In this document: positions 37,901 through 46,516 of the stretch, in pieces
How positions within the stretch are numbered: position 1 is the first letter of the stretch
Layout of the letters: each line of letters starts with the position of its first letter
From: Mesocentrotus franciscanus
Taxonomy: Eukaryota; Echinodermata; Echinoidea; Camarodonta; Strongylocentrotidae
Assembly: GCA_037976565.1 (NCBI GenBank)
Contig: CP137668.1
Coordinates: 6,446,496 to 6,510,495, forward strand
Length of the DNA stretch: 64,000 nucleotides
Direction: 5' to 3'
Notes under the pieces: model-generated
The model's database searches: none
The model's input: the letters and a program-made list of their open reading frames with translations, nothing else
What the model was told of the DNA's origin: nothing
Position numbers and translations under genes: made by a program

Positions 37901-39661
37901 ATAAATGAGACAAGGTAACATATTGAGGTATACATTTTCTTTAGAATCAGTCCTTGCAGTCTGTATAACAGATGGAAGATATTGCTTCACGATTATTCAG
38001 CATAGGGATAGGTTTTGTAACCATCGATCTTGTCCCGTCTGTTTTATTTTAAAAACATGGGCGGATACTATATCACGTCTGGATGATAAGGTTACCCATT
38101 AATGTTCTTGTCATGACACGTAACACCTGTATTAATGTTTTAAAGGGTTTATATCAGCATGAATTATCAGAAAATGAGGAGACTTGAGAACATTATCTTA
38201 TTTTGACATCATCATGTTCATATGTATTTTTATATAAATGATTCCATGGTATTACCAAATAAAATATTCAAAATACTTAGTAAGAACTTTGATCTTTGAA
38301 AATAGCATTGCCGTTTATTAAATTGATCATCATTGTGCTCCCGTATACTTAATTCAAGATATTGGAAAATAATACTCATCACCATTATAGCATTCGGATT
38401 CTTTACAACTCCATAATTACATTATACAGCAATATTGTGTTACATGTACATGTACATTGCAATCAATTGTAAAGTTTGTGTTTAATATTATCACAAATGT
38501 GATATTCCATGTACTCTCTTAACATTCAAACATGATTTTACCCTTGCAATATCCAGAGAAGACAAAAAACTTCACATTATAAAATTCTAAAATCCTATTT
38601 CGATGCAGAATTCTATATGAAAGAGATAGAATTGTGGATCATATTCATATTTCAATGTTTCCATCATTGTCCATGATGGTGAAAGCATGATCAAAAACTG
38701 CCTTTCCAGTAGAATTACTTACTAGGCTATAATGGTTTTGATTTCGTTTTTCTTTAATGCAGGAATTGAAATGGATGCGATCTTTAATCAAATTACAATA
38801 TTGGGGTAAGATTCAGAAAACACTTTTAAATGAATATTACCTTTTCAAAAATGTTTCAAAAAGATTGAATGTACATTAGGGTGAATCAATGATCTGCAAA
38901 TCGTAGACTCCCTTTTGTTCACTAGATCATATATGTTTTACTTAATCATTCAGAAGAATACCAAATAGGACGAGAGAATGTAAAAACTCATTGAATATAA
39001 ACGTGATAAAAAGAATGGTAACTTACGGATTTAGTTCTTGGAAAAGTCTCGCTCCTTTTTCTACGCTCTTTCCTATTTCTCTTCGCCTCGAGGTAACCAC
39101 CTTTGAGTGAAGTTACAGGACCAGTTCTTGTAAAGTCAGGTCGAGCTGGTAGAGGAGCGTGAGGCAATCTCCATTCCTCGGGGTACTGGGGCCAGTTGCC
39201 CTCGGCAAGTCGTGCTCTGGCCCTGGCAATGGCCTTTGGTAAGTGTTGTCTAGCCAGGAAGCTTTGATACGTCGAGTCATAAAATAGATGGACTGTTTTT
39301 GTTCTCTACGAGTTCTTGCATTTTGGACCTGGTCGTCATCTTTGAAGGAAACGACCAGGGGATTCCGACGGTCAACGTCCAACTCCACGCCCTCGCCAGC
39401 ATCATCCTCGATCCCATGATCGTGGACGTTATCAGCAAGCACTTCATTTTCGTCTAAAGTGATTACTGTCCCATCATCTCGCGTGTTTAACTTCAGGACG
39501 CTCTTGTTCTTGGACGCTCTTGATGCTACAGAGGTGATCTCTGATGCCACTGCAACAGGGTCCACAGAGCTGTAGTCGTCCGCTGAAAACCCGCTATCAC
39601 TCTCATAGTATCGCTCATGGTAGGCCACGGGGTGGTTCAGCGAAGAATTGAGCAACTCCAT
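1220..39661 (-). CDS. Uncharacterised 28-exon Pro/Lys-rich coiled-coil protein with EF-hand-like C-terminus
   Basis: Built by linking minus-strand exons through GT-AG sites with matching phase. Coding exons in transcript order: 39661-39027, 28523-28477, 25547-25280, 24591-24437, 23422-23298, 22715-22500, 20167-20039, 19732-19276, 18186-17755, 16116-16082, 15572-15396, 14934-14863, 13746-13693, 13217-13077, 10137-10028, 9496-9258, 8555-8448, 7924-7462, 7389-7369, 6949-6853, 6149-6003, 5638-5445, 4928-4832, 4197-4070, 2957-2865, 2528-2443, 1824-1638, 1351-1220. Allowing one missing base in exon 1, they sum to 5,046 nt, or 1,681 residues plus TGA. The protein looks cytosolic: no signal peptide is visible. 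I do not recognise the family. The layout (disordered Pro/Lys-rich middle, coiled coils, degenerate EF-hands) would suit a cytoskeletal or axonemal structural protein, but that is inference. The least certain junctions are the 7462/7389 pair and the acceptors at 24591 and 22715. Confidence 0.85.
3347..3748 (+). mobile_element. TTAA-flanked MITE, copy 1
   Basis: A 402-bp element in an intron of the minus-strand gene. It is bounded by TTAA at both ends, with terminal inverted repeats of about 18-20 bp (left AGAGAAGGTTGAGTTCTG; right, inverted, AGATAAAGTTGACTTCTGG). Most of it aligns in opposite orientation with 53870-54260, and its right half aligns directly with 60467-60872. There is no coding capacity. 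Confidence 0.85.
4832..6949 (-). CDS. Exons 20-23 of the uncharacterised gene: second coiled-coil region
   Basis: Exon 20 (6949-6853) encodes FDVEEKLDKSRFMLERQALK, a heptad-like helix. Exon 21 (6149-6003) encodes SRDKAIADIARTEFLEIFRF, then FDWDPD, an Ala run and a Lys-only tail. Exon 22 (5638-5445) is Ser/Pro-rich, then GGFKFPVLKNGTDQWVLSRM. Exon 23 (4928-4832) encodes AETDAEVCRLSVSKQITEER, again a coiled coil. All phases agree. The Lys and Ser runs come from AAG and TCN triplet tracts. Confidence 0.85.
5765..5846. repeat. AGCAAAAATA minisatellite
   Basis: Tandem AGCAAAAATA and AGCAAA-type units repeat for about 80 bases in the intron between exons 22 and 21 of the minus-strand gene. Confidence 0.85.
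7369..7924 (-). CDS. Exons 18-19 of the uncharacterised gene, or one exon with a retained 72-nt segment
   Basis: The exon begins KERVPHYQRIFNTHLRS and continues with an acidic Ser/Thr-rich region. The frame stays open from 7924 to the GTATCA donor after 7369. Bases 7461-7390 (72 nt) are T-rich, end in TTTTACAG, and if translated give a hydrophobic segment rich in L, I and F. I therefore place a short intron there, leaving a 21-nt microexon VHKSEKE (7389-7369). The 5' donor, TTC followed by GTGGAC, is weak. Both readings keep the frame. Confidence 0.6.
8448..10137 (-). CDS. Exons 15-17 of the uncharacterised gene
   Basis: Exon 15 (10137-10028) encodes a basic stretch, KVNPPKKTRRAKLPKRVRK. Exon 16 (9496-9258) begins PPPSDQWVLPDTGPRLTDIE and ends in RQPEPIMWRRRPEY. 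Exon 17 (8555-8448) encodes PKKKKWRKAEASD, then DPLDYLAKYCIV, which looks like a folded conserved block rather than low complexity. Donors are GTGAGT, GTAATT and GTAAGT, and the phases agree throughout. Confidence 0.85.
10795..10913. repeat. Inverted-repeat (foldback) element
   Basis: The arms contain AATAAGGGTGCAATTGGG and its reverse complement CCCAATTGCACCCTTATT, extended outward by ACACACTTA and TTAGTGTGT. The central part is about 40 bp. It looks like a small MITE or hairpin. Confidence 0.7.
10947..11090. repeat. Two tandem 70-bp repeats
   Basis: The unit starting GCAATCC and ending GGGAGTCCTT occurs twice, starting at 10947 and 11017. The second copy has a 4-base insertion and a few substitutions. 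Confidence 0.85.
12121..12210 (+). pseudogene. Orphan first exon or fragment resembling Crypton/KIAA1958-like N-terminus
   Basis: ATG GCT GAA opens a 30-codon frame, MAEETLPRFQLLNDDQMQDL followed by INSADSKHIN, and then a consensus-like donor GTAAGG. The pattern (arginine-phenylalanine, then a short helix with DL-I and K/D-rich residues) is like the N-terminus of Crypton-derived proteins such as the KIAA1958-like family, in which a DSxxTK motif follows. I recall this from general knowledge and could not search. I find no matching downstream exon, so it may be a transposon remnant inside the host intron. Confidence 0.4.
12583..12745. repeat. Near-perfect 163-bp palindrome (long hairpin)
   Basis: Two arms of about 75-80 bp, from TATTAATGACTGCTTT... 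to its reverse complement AAAGCAGTCATTAATA, meet near 12665 around CCCTCGGCACGCCTCGGG. A few mismatches occur. RNA from either strand would fold into a long stem. It is probably a foldback MITE. Confidence 0.85.
13077..16116 (-). CDS. Exons 10-14 of the uncharacterised gene: small Pro/Lys-rich cassette exons
   Basis: Exon 10 (16116-16082) encodes KKQEPPKKPVA. Exon 11 (15572-15396) encodes PPRDPNPPPPPKV and further proline blocks. Exon 12 (14934-14863) encodes TKPLPERKKPQKQKKKSKNK. Exon 13 (13746-13693) encodes KARKEYVKIPIIPYKSP. Exon 14 (13217-13077) encodes DKDPPPPPKQDPLPPPIPD and then SEPEQVKPLSLQSKEK. Exons 11-14 are all phase 1-1 with lengths of 177, 72, 54 and 141 nt, so any could be skipped without breaking the frame. 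All have AG acceptors and GT donors close to consensus. Confidence 0.85.
15641..15765. repeat. CT/CA microsatellite
   Basis: A (CT)n, (CA)n, (CT)n tract with GT interruptions. The open frames over it are artefacts of the repeat. Confidence 0.9.
17755..18186 (-). CDS. Exon 9 of the uncharacterised gene: PEVK-like repeat exon
   Basis: This 432-nt exon encodes about 144 residues that are nearly all P, K, E and V. Short repeats include KPKPKPAPKP, PVKKEPPKPVEKPKK and three tandem units near KPVVKEKPKP. There is one block of six prolines. Donor is GTGAGT. The acceptor AAACAAAG is weak but is fixed by phase: the AG from exon 8 plus C makes a serine codon, then DPKPEPK. Such sequence should be disordered and extensible. 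Confidence 0.85.
19276..19732 (-). CDS. Exon 8 of the uncharacterised gene: Lys-rich then polyproline segment
   Basis: This 457-nt exon has acceptor TTTCAG and donor GTAAGA. The first half is Lys/Glu/Thr-rich (AFQLKKTEKNVIESKDPF). The second has runs of six to seven prolines separated by KGKK and KKREPPPKKP units, then repeated EKPKLVEKPKPVEKPK. It is GC-richer than its flanks. The opposite strand has a long open frame that is only the Gly/Phe-rich shadow of this coding repeat. Confidence 0.85.
20039..20167 (-). CDS. Exon 7 of the uncharacterised gene: charged coiled-coil helix
   Basis: This 129-nt phase 1-1 exon encodes 43 residues that are almost all E, R, K, Q and A with spaced leucines (LEKEERRQEERRRQLEEA...). 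That is typical of a single long charged alpha-helix or coiled coil. Acceptor is TACTCAG and donor GTAAGA. Confidence 0.85.
22500..23422 (-). CDS. Exons 5-6 of the uncharacterised gene
   Basis: Exon 5 (23422-23298) has acceptor TTTCAG, encodes VHVSKPRRVGGGYNMFRQ and a polar stretch, and ends at GTATAC. Exon 6 (22715-22500) is acidic at first (ADMSSNDDDIESHYDAEIDE) and then proline-rich (LPLPSIPREKPLPVPM), with donor GTAAGT. Phases 2, 1 and 1 agree with the neighbours. The exon 6 acceptor CACCTAAAG lies behind a pyrimidine-rich stretch. Confidence 0.75.
24437..25547 (-). CDS. Exons 3-4 of the uncharacterised gene: paired CxxC motifs (possible zinc site)
   Basis: Exon 3 (25547-25280) starts after CTGCAG, encodes LYDSLFANLSASYPSHLL and a Ser-rich stretch, and ends FCSGCTAELAQQSGTK before GTAAGA. 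Exon 4 (24591-24437) carries TTRVCYGCSLSKLP. The two CxxC pairs, about residues 303-306 and 355-358, lie about 50 residues apart and would suit a zinc ribbon or knuckle. Zinc binding is inferred from spacing only. The exon 4 acceptor at 24592 (ATAAG) is not strong. In-frame alternatives further in would drop 20-25 residues but keep the second CxxC. Confidence 0.75.
25795..25900. repeat. CT microsatellite
   Basis: An interrupted (CT)n/(TC)n tract in an intron of the minus-strand gene. Confidence 0.9.
27470..27659. mobile_element. MITE with ACACTCTAAAA ends
   Basis: ACACTCTAAAA at the left and TTTTAGAGTGT at the right bound about 190 bp that contain repeated TTTACCC and GGGTAA-type motifs. There is no coding capacity. 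Confidence 0.65.
28477..28523 (-). CDS. Exon 2 of the uncharacterised gene
   Basis: Short 47-nt exon encoding DAQSAEKQALLPPID plus two bases. The acceptor is TTTACACAG and the donor GTGAGT. It enters in phase 0 from exon 1 and leaves in phase 2, which fits the A at the start of exon 3. It sits alone between a 10.5-kb and a 2.9-kb intron, so only the phase match and flanking sites support it. Confidence 0.75.
29716..30048. mobile_element. MITE with GGGGTGTTTCATAAA inverted ends
   Basis: The left end reads GGGGTGTTTCATAAAGCTG then TTCGTAAAGTTACGC. The right end is the reverse complement, GCGTAACTTTACGAACAG then TTTATGAAACACCCC. The inverted repeats are about 35 bp with about 330 bp overall. 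It lies in the first intron of the minus-strand gene. Confidence 0.85.
32690..32945 (-). mobile_element. tRNA-derived SINE (Val-CAC-like head)
   Basis: Read on the minus strand, bases 32945 to about 32880 look like a tRNA: an A box (TGGCTCAGTCAGTAGAGC), a CTCACAA anticodon loop that would read CAC, and a B box (GGTTCGAACC). The acceptor stem is not convincing and a non-tRNA body continues to about 32690, beside an AAT-repeat tract. It is therefore called a SINE, not a tRNA gene. Confidence 0.7.
39027..39661 (-). CDS. Exon 1 of the uncharacterised gene: acidic/Ser-rich N-terminus, with a frameshift
   Basis: The first in-frame ATG (39661-39659) begins MELLNSS and follows an in-frame TAA, so the start is well supported unless a 5' intron exists. 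Residues 1-120 are acidic and serine-rich, with a DSGFSADDYSS stretch. The second half is basic and ends RNRKERRKR...RTKS before a good donor. The two halves are in different frames, joining at an A5 run (plus strand T5 at 39296-39300). One extra A would give a continuous 212-codon exon ending in phase 0, as the next exon requires. The second-half frame reads YDSTYQSFLARQHLPKA and continues cleanly to the donor, while the first frame runs on into low-quality sequence. This is either an assembly indel or a real frameshift allele. Confidence 0.75.
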
Positions 39662-40377
39662 GTCTCTCCTCAACGAAACCTTCGACAAAATTTTCTTTCT
39701 GGAAGTACTACATCGCTTCGCTTCTTACCCATTCTCCAGTGCAAATATGATTTTCTGTTCGAAATATCCGACTATGTTTCTTACATTATTCTCTAAACTA
39801 TACTTTGCGCTTGTCAGTGAACAGTTTGCAAACAATACGTAATAACACACGGGATTTGTATGTCCCCATGGAAGCTTTTCACAATGGGCCTCCTAATCGT
39901 CATAGGCCGATTGACATACTCGATTGAATACTCAATTGTGTTCCTTTGCTTACGTATGTTATCATTGATCTTTGCCCGGATCCTTCACTGCAGCTCAGAG
40001 CCCGTGAAGTGGCAGACTGGTGATCTATCACTTCTCAGCAGAATACTAAACTGTGCGAACATCTCTCTCCGGACACTAATCTTGTCTCTTGTAATATTTA
40101 ATCGTTTGTTATCTTTCCCCAAATCTGATATCCATGAATATGTATTTCCAACATAATATATATATTTGTTAGAACTTTATTAGCAACTTTCTCCAAATCC
40201 GCAATGCCACTTTCTTTCTATGCCATATTTGATCATTACTGCGAATGAGCACAATCCCTACTTCATAATTTATAGGAGGATCATTTTATTAGGCCTACGG
40301 TATTATTTTCGTGTCTTGATTACAACCATCGCAAATCTGTCTATACAAGAATCAATGCCATGGTGACAAGATATGGG

Positions 40378-40527
40378 TAGCCCACCACGTACCTATTTAC
40401 CTCATCTGGGTTGAGTGTGGCAAATAATATTACCAAGAATGTTAAATTAATGCATTGGATTTGAACCTGTATGCCTACCTTATTATTCACAGTCCAATAA
40501 CTTATCCGCTAGACCACAACACCCCTG
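40378..40527 (-). mobile_element. tRNA-His-like SINE, copy 1
   Basis: Minus strand: the head has A-box-like TGGTCTAGCGGATAAG, a CTGTGAA anticodon loop (GTG) and B box GGTTCAAATCC. The body holds CTCATCTGGGTTGAGTG, which is shared with the copy at 57670. A CT-repeat tract adjoins it. Confidence 0.7.
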
Positions 40528-40639
40528 GTAAATATCTCTCTCTCTCTCTCTCTTTCCCTTTCATTCTGAGTCTTTCCCAATAACTTGTTTTTCTCTACTA
40601 AGCAACCAACTTGATCTCTCAGTTTTACATTTCAACCCT

Positions 40640-40662
40640 CTCTCAGTCTTCTTCTTCTTCTT

Positions 40663-40693
<31 letters not shown>

Positions 40694-40970
40694 TTATTAT
40701 TATTATTATTATTATAATTATTATTACATGTATTATTATTATCATCATTATTATTACTATTGTTATTTTAATTTTAATTTGTATCAGCATCATCATTATT
40801 ACTATTGGTATTATTATTGTTGTTATTATTATCATCATCATTATCATTATTGTTATTAATATACTGTTGTTGTTATTATTATTATTATTATCATTACCAT
40901 TATTATTATCATCTTCATTGATATTATTATCATTATCGTTTTTGTTATTGTTGGTGTTATTCCTCGTCTA
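40640..40970. repeat. CTT and ATT triplet tract
   Basis: A (CTT)n run passes into a long degenerate (ATT)n/(ATC)n tract. The open frames here (poly-Ser, poly-Tyr) are repeat translations. Confidence 0.9.
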
Positions 40971-41639
40971 ATTCTCCTATGTTTAGTGTGGATCAGGCAA
41001 TAGAGGGACTTATATCATGGGGGTGCCCCGGAAATGGTTGACTGGTTGGAAGGTCAAATGGAAGGATGTGTGAAAAGGTTGTATTACCTTCTTTGTCATT
41101 TTCCCACTCTTTCTCTTCTTTTTTCTTTCTTTCTTTCTTCTTCTTTTTTTTCTTTTTCTTCTTGTTCTTCTCATTCTTCTCTTTGTTTCATCTTCTCTTT
41201 TTTATTTCTCTCTCCCTCTTTCTATCTCTAGTAACTTCCTGTGCCTATTCGTCATTAGATTTTTTTAAATATTCAATGATCGTTGTCGCGGTTGAAATCG
41301 AGTGTAAGTGATGAAATTGTGAATAATAAACTCGTTATGTTGTATAGCTCCCTCTCAAGATTGATATTACTTTAGCTTCAAAACAATGTTTCTTGACTAA
41401 AATCGATCGACCAATTTTCTATTCCCGTTTGGAAATTACATATCAGAACTACATATTCCGAGATGTTCATGGTCGCAGCTACCATTGTATGGCCGTAGGC
41501 GCTATTTGAAATTTATCGGGAGCATCGATAAATTTGAAAATTTAATTTCTCGAAATCCTTAGCGTTTTAGAGCCCAATTTGTTCAAAGTTGCTTATTCTA
41601 ACACTAGGTTTCACAATGGTAATGCAAATTTTAAATTTC

Positions 41640-43066
41640 AAAATCCAATCCTGTTGAAATATTATCAAAATTTGTATTAATACCTTTAACATTCTAAAAG
41701 TATCTGATATTCATGTTACTCAGGTCGCAAACTTTATGTACTCTTATTTCAAGGGTGTTCTGCCACCAGTATTTAATGAATATTTTATAACTAACAAGTA
41801 CGCCAAAAGATATCAAACCAGACATTCCAGTAACCTGTATGTTCCTTTTTATTATTATATTATCTCAAGGACGACTGTGAAATACACTGGGCCTAAGCTC
41901 TGGAATTCCCTTTCTGTTGAACTTAAATCCTGCCCATCACTTAACTCTTTTAAAAGAAAACATAGAAAATATTATTAGCTCCTACTGTCATGACTATTGA
42001 TCAATTTATTTTGTTTATATTATGTTTGTTGCACTTAGTGTTCAATTCAATTTAATTCAATTCAAAACTTTAATCCAGACTCAGCTGCAAGAGCAGAGGT
42101 CCATATAACATATTTACATGTAGATATAAACAATAAACAAAAATAATAGGGGAACACATACAGATATAAGAGAAACAAAACTAAACTACTTTAAACAACC
42201 TCTGCCGACTGTGACAACAAGCTACTGAACCAGAACTTCCACAAGTCTGAGATGAACCTTGTACTGCTTTGCAATGGGTTAACCAACATTTTAACAATCA
42301 TATTTTCTGAAGAGTCAATTCTCTGAATAAACTTGAAAATTAGATTTCTTACAACAGCTTGGCATGCAGGTATATTCACGTCTGCAAACATTTTACTTTC
42401 ACTAGAGTGCCTAGGTATTCGTAAGAGCAGCCTCATAGCATCATTATAGGCTACCGTGAGTTTCTTTATACTGCTCTTTTTATATCTACTCCAAAGATGT
42501 GCAGTATAATTATAACGGTGTACAATAAGCTCGAAATAATTAAACCTGAGAGCACATATGAAACTTTCTGCACAATGTGTTACCCTGTGCATAAAGTTTA
42601 CGACACTGTCTATAAATATCTCTATCATCACACAGATCCTCAGTAAAACAATGACCTGTACTTAGCCTCTTTACAAACATCAAGTTTAGCACCACACAAA
42701 TACAAATCTGGAAATACCAACTTACAATGTTCTCTACAATTCACAATCATAACGTGACTCTTTTTCGCATTATATTTAACATCATTGTTCGTTTATATTC
42801 TGTTTCACTTTACTTTGTTGGTTTGTTGAGTTATATTCTGTGCTTGTAGTACATTATTGTCCAATTTATATATGTTTTACTGTTCTTCCTTGAATGGCCA
42901 ATGGCCTATGCGGCTCCCTTCCACATTTTTGTTTTACTGTATAAATGTATTGCTTATAATTATAATTATATACAGTATAATAAATATATGCTATTGTTCA
43001 TATTATTTATGTTTTAATGGTATGTTAATGGAATGTGGAAATAAACTGGAACTTTTTTTTTTTTTT
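41640..43066 (+). mobile_element. Non-LTR retrotransposon 3' fragment (plus strand), split by an insertion
   Basis: Bases 41736-41978 encode the C-terminus of a reverse transcriptase ORF. It has YQTRHSSNLYVPF and YTGPKLWNSLSVELKSCPSL then FKRKHRKYY and a stop, a typical end for jockey/CR1-type elements. The 3' tail resumes after about 42780 and ends GGAAATAAACTGGAAC followed by a T run near 43066. The 5' part is missing, and the left edge is uncertain. Confidence 0.65.
42045..42780 (-). mobile_element. Non-LTR retrotransposon 3' fragment (minus strand), nested
   Basis: A minus-strand frame at 42631-42191 has YTAHLWSRYKKSSIKKLTVA and MRLLLRIPRHSSESKMFADV, typical of the C-terminal region of non-LTR reverse transcriptase proteins. 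The 3' end is an ATTGAATT-type repeat near 42045-42065. It interrupts the plus-strand fragment at 41640-43066. Confidence 0.65.
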
Positions 43067-43149
43067 CTTCTTCGCTATAAGTACAGGCCACCGTCGGGTG
43101 TATTCTCGTACTGATGTAGTGCTGTGCATGTGTATATATAGTGACTCAG

Positions 43150-46100
43150 TAAAAGGCCTACAAAGATCTATGTGCAGCTAAAAGACATCCGTAGCTTAAC
43201 GGAGCTGGATCTTGAGTACCTCTCTTAAAGCTTGGCAGAGAGGTGCAGGTGACGGCGACCTGAGGTAGTGAGTTCCAGAGCCTGGTGGCATCAGGAAAGA
43301 AACTCCTTTGCAGTACTTGTGTCCGGGCATATGGCACTTGGAGTTTCTGGTCATGGCCTCTTTGCGAAGCAGGTAGGGATGGAGTCAGAGCTGCCAGGGG
43401 GATGGAAATCAGTGAATTCTTGATGCAGAACATCATTGTTACCTTCGCCTGGGCTCGCCTTTCTTGCAGAGATGGCCATTGTAGTTGGTCAAGCATGGCT
43501 GTGACACTGCTTGTTCTGTGATGGTCATTGCAGACAAAGCGTGCATATCTCCTTTGGATCATCTCTAATTTCCTGATGTTGGCTTGGGTGAAGGGATCCC
43601 AGATGATGCTTCCGTATTCCATGACTGGTCTAAGTAAGGTTAGGTAGCAGAGCACTTTGACTTTCCGTGGGCATGATCTGATGTTCCTCTGGAGAAAGGC
43701 TCGGGTGGAATTAGCCTTTTTTGTTACTTGGTTGATGTGGTAATTCCAACTAAGCTTCTTGTGGAGATGTATTCCAAGATATTTTGCTGTGTCTGCATTC
43801 TCCAGAGTGTGTCCATGAATGATGTATGGCTTGACGATGGGCTCACGTTTGTTGGACACATGGAGGACCTGGCATTTCTTCGGGTTGAACTCCATCAGCC
43901 AGTCGGCTTCCCATCGCTCCAGTGAGTTGATGTCTTCCTGGAGTTGCGCACTGTCAGCTTCTGATCCAATGTTGCGATAGACTAGGCAGTCGTCTGCAAA
44001 GAGTCTGACGGTGGTGTCACAAGACAGGTACTCTGGCAGGTCATTGATATACAGCAGAAATAACATTGGGCCGACGACGCTACCCTGCGGAACTCCAGAT
44101 GACACTTGGCACTTGGTAGAGACGGTTCCTTCAAGGACTACTTGCTGCGTACGATCATGAAGAAAGTCTGCTAACCATGCATGTGTAGAGTTTCGTATGC
44201 CATAGTAATCAAGCTTATGAAGAAGCCTTCCATGTGGCACCTTGTCAAAGGCTTTGGCAAAATCTAGGAGAATGACATCAAACTGTTCCCTGTTGTCTAT
44301 ACCCTTGGCAAGATCTTGGATGGCAAGAGTAAGTTGCGAGACACAAGATCGCTTTTTCCGAATCCATGTTGTGCGTCAGTGAGTATGTCATGATCTTCGA
44401 CATGGTCCATGATGCTACTGTGAACTATGTGCTCCAGGACTTTACATGCTACCGATGTTAGCGAGATTGGCCTGTAGTTTTCTGGTTTGCACCGTTCACC
44501 CTTCTTGAAGACAGGAGCAACATTTGCGTTCTTCCAATCATCTGGGACCTCTCCTTGATCAAGGGATGCTTGAAAAGGACTGTCAGCACAGGTGTGAGCT
44601 CAGGGGCTAAACTCCTCAAAAGCCTTGAAGGAAGTTCATCAGGTCCAGTTGCTTTGTGGATCTGTAGCTCAGACAGGATCTTCAGCACACCAGCTGGATG
44701 GATAGTGATAGCTTCCATAGATGGATAGGAGATCTACCCATGTCCTTGATGTTGGTCATGTCTTCATTTCTGGTGAACACAGACGAGAACTGACTGTTCA
44801 GGATGTTTGATTTGGACACACTATCTGAATATGTAAGGCCATCAGAAGATTTCAGTGAGGCTACACCTGATGAGTCACATCGTTTGCTGTTGATGAAGCT
44901 CCAGAACCGTTTTGGATTGGTGGTTGAGTCTGGGCTGACGATATCTTCAACATATTTGTGATATGCATTTCTACAGGCTTTCCTTGTCTGTTTCTTTACG
45001 TTCAAGTATTTTTCATAGTCCTCAGAACTGTTACTGGTCTTAGCTCTGTCGAAGCTACGTTTCTTCCTGCGGGTCAGCTGCTTCAGAGAACGAGTGATCC
45101 AAGGCTGGTTGTACCTTGTTGAGGTCATCTTAGATGGTACATGCTTTTCCATCAGATGTGAGAGAGTGGTCGTGATGTTGTCCCACATGACTTGCACTGG
45201 ACTTGACCTGTCAAATTGTTCTGTGAAGGCTTGTTGAAAGGCAAGGCAGTCTTCTCTAAAATCCTTCATGTTGGCATGTTTCCAGAGAAAGACTTTCCTC
45301 TTCACTGATCTGTTCCTACTTGGTACAACAGAGGATTCTACTAGTACAATATCATGGTCACTTATACCTGGAAGCGCAGCACACTTACTGAGAAGAGTGG
45401 GTCTGTTCGACAGGAAGAGATCAAGACAGTTGTTAAGTCTTGTAGGAAGGAGACCATCTGTTGTAGGTCGCAGTTTTGAAGCATGTCCAGGAACCGTTGT
45501 TTGATTGGCATAGCATACTGGTTACCCGATGACGACTGTGTTTCCCAATCAATGTCAGGTAGGTTCAGGTCACCACCCAACCAGATGACAGCATTGCGGT
45601 AATGACTGTGAAGGGTTTCTACAGACTGACAGAGATCCTCCATGTATTTTGGGGTGCTAGAAGGAGGTCTGTACAAGGCACCTGCAAGCAGAAAGTTCTT
45701 CTTGGGAGGCTTATTTTGATGAAGATTGCTTCCACATCAACATCAGGAGTACTGGGCAGTCGCTCAAAGATGATGTCCTTTTTGAGCGCTATGAGAACAC
45801 CACCGTATCCATCAGAGCGGTCCTTACGTATCACTTCATAGCTTGGAGGGAACAATTCAGCGCTGTAGAAGTTGCTATTGAGCCATGTCTCTGTGCCAAG
45901 GATGATATCAGGATCAGAAGAATCTATCAGGTTGTTTATCTCTTCCCGTTTATTTCTTGCACTCTGGAAGTTTACAGTTAGAATCTTCATCTTCCTTTTC
46001 ACGGTCGAGAGGCCTCTTCTTGTAGATTGGCGAGATGGAGATGAAGACGCCAGTGGTGGTCCAGGGCTGAGTGGCACTGTCGTATTGCCATCAGAAGAGT

Positions 46101-46250
46101 GGGATGACAGACTGGAGAAGGCATTGCTGGTGTCGGCCACGAAAGAGTTGAAGAGGCTAGTAGAGAATTGCGGCATTCCACAGGATATATATCTTCTAAG
46201 AACTCTATTGATCACGCTCTATGACTTAGTAGATGTGTACTTCATCTATC
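43150..46250 (-). mobile_element. Degraded non-LTR retrotransposon (endonuclease plus reverse transcriptase), jockey/CR1-like
   Basis: The minus strand holds an APE-type endonuclease (ILTVNFQSARNKREEINNLI, DPDIILGTETWLN, and in another frame MYRPPSS and WLGGDLNLPDIDWE), then a linker, then a reverse transcriptase: DELPSRLLRSLAPELTPVL, DFAKAFDKVPHGRL, SGVPQGSVVGPMLFLLYIND, the catalytic FADD, and a C-terminal LRPVMEYGSIIWDP region. The domains fall in several frames, with breaks near 45620-45680, 45305-45400, 44570 and 44350, so it is not functional as read. The 5' end lies about 270 bp upstream of the Ku80 start codon, pointing away from it. Confidence 0.85.
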
Positions 46251-46516
46251 CAGAATAGATCATATTGTCACAATCATTTTCTGAAAAGCGGTAAGAAAAT
46301 ACTCCAACTTTATGGGCAACAGTGTATAGAGTGTATTCAGTTAGCACTGAATGTTTTATCATCGTTGAGGTGACCGACCTGAGCGCAAAGTGTCTGCATG
46401 CTGATGACAGCAGAACCAAATCCGCGAATTTATGTTTTGCGAGGTCTTTTGAAAAGAAGTGATACATTTAGGTCTGGAATAATATTCGAGGAACTGATTT
46501 TCCTAATACTGGTATC

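Larger units (their letters stand above)
28524..39026 (-). other. 10.5-kb first intron of the minus-strand gene
   Basis: No coding exon is supported here. It holds C and CT runs near 28890-28930, the GGGGTGTTTCATAAA MITE, a tRNA-derived SINE at 32690-32945, short TATTGTAT repeats near 33840, polyC/CAA simple sequence at 34301-34360, TATCAAGAA palindromes near 34783-34850, and long AT-rich tracts. A GC-richer patch at 31740-31920 has a short unsupported frame. Confidence 0.6.
39662..41639. other. Intergenic, 5' side of the minus-strand gene
   Basis: Presumed promoter and 5' UTR of the minus-strand gene lie just right of 39661. No TATA box or other clear element was recognised. The remainder is a SINE, triplet tracts, a CT-rich stretch at 41090-41230, and unremarkable AT-rich sequence. 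Confidence 0.5.

Noticed and set aside
39860..40156. 98-codon plus-strand hydrophobic frame
   Set aside because: No family pattern or splice context. It is probably chance in AT-rich sequence.
40611..40859. Poly-Ser/Tyr and poly-Met/Ile/Arg open frames
   Set aside because: Translations of CTT and ATT microsatellites.
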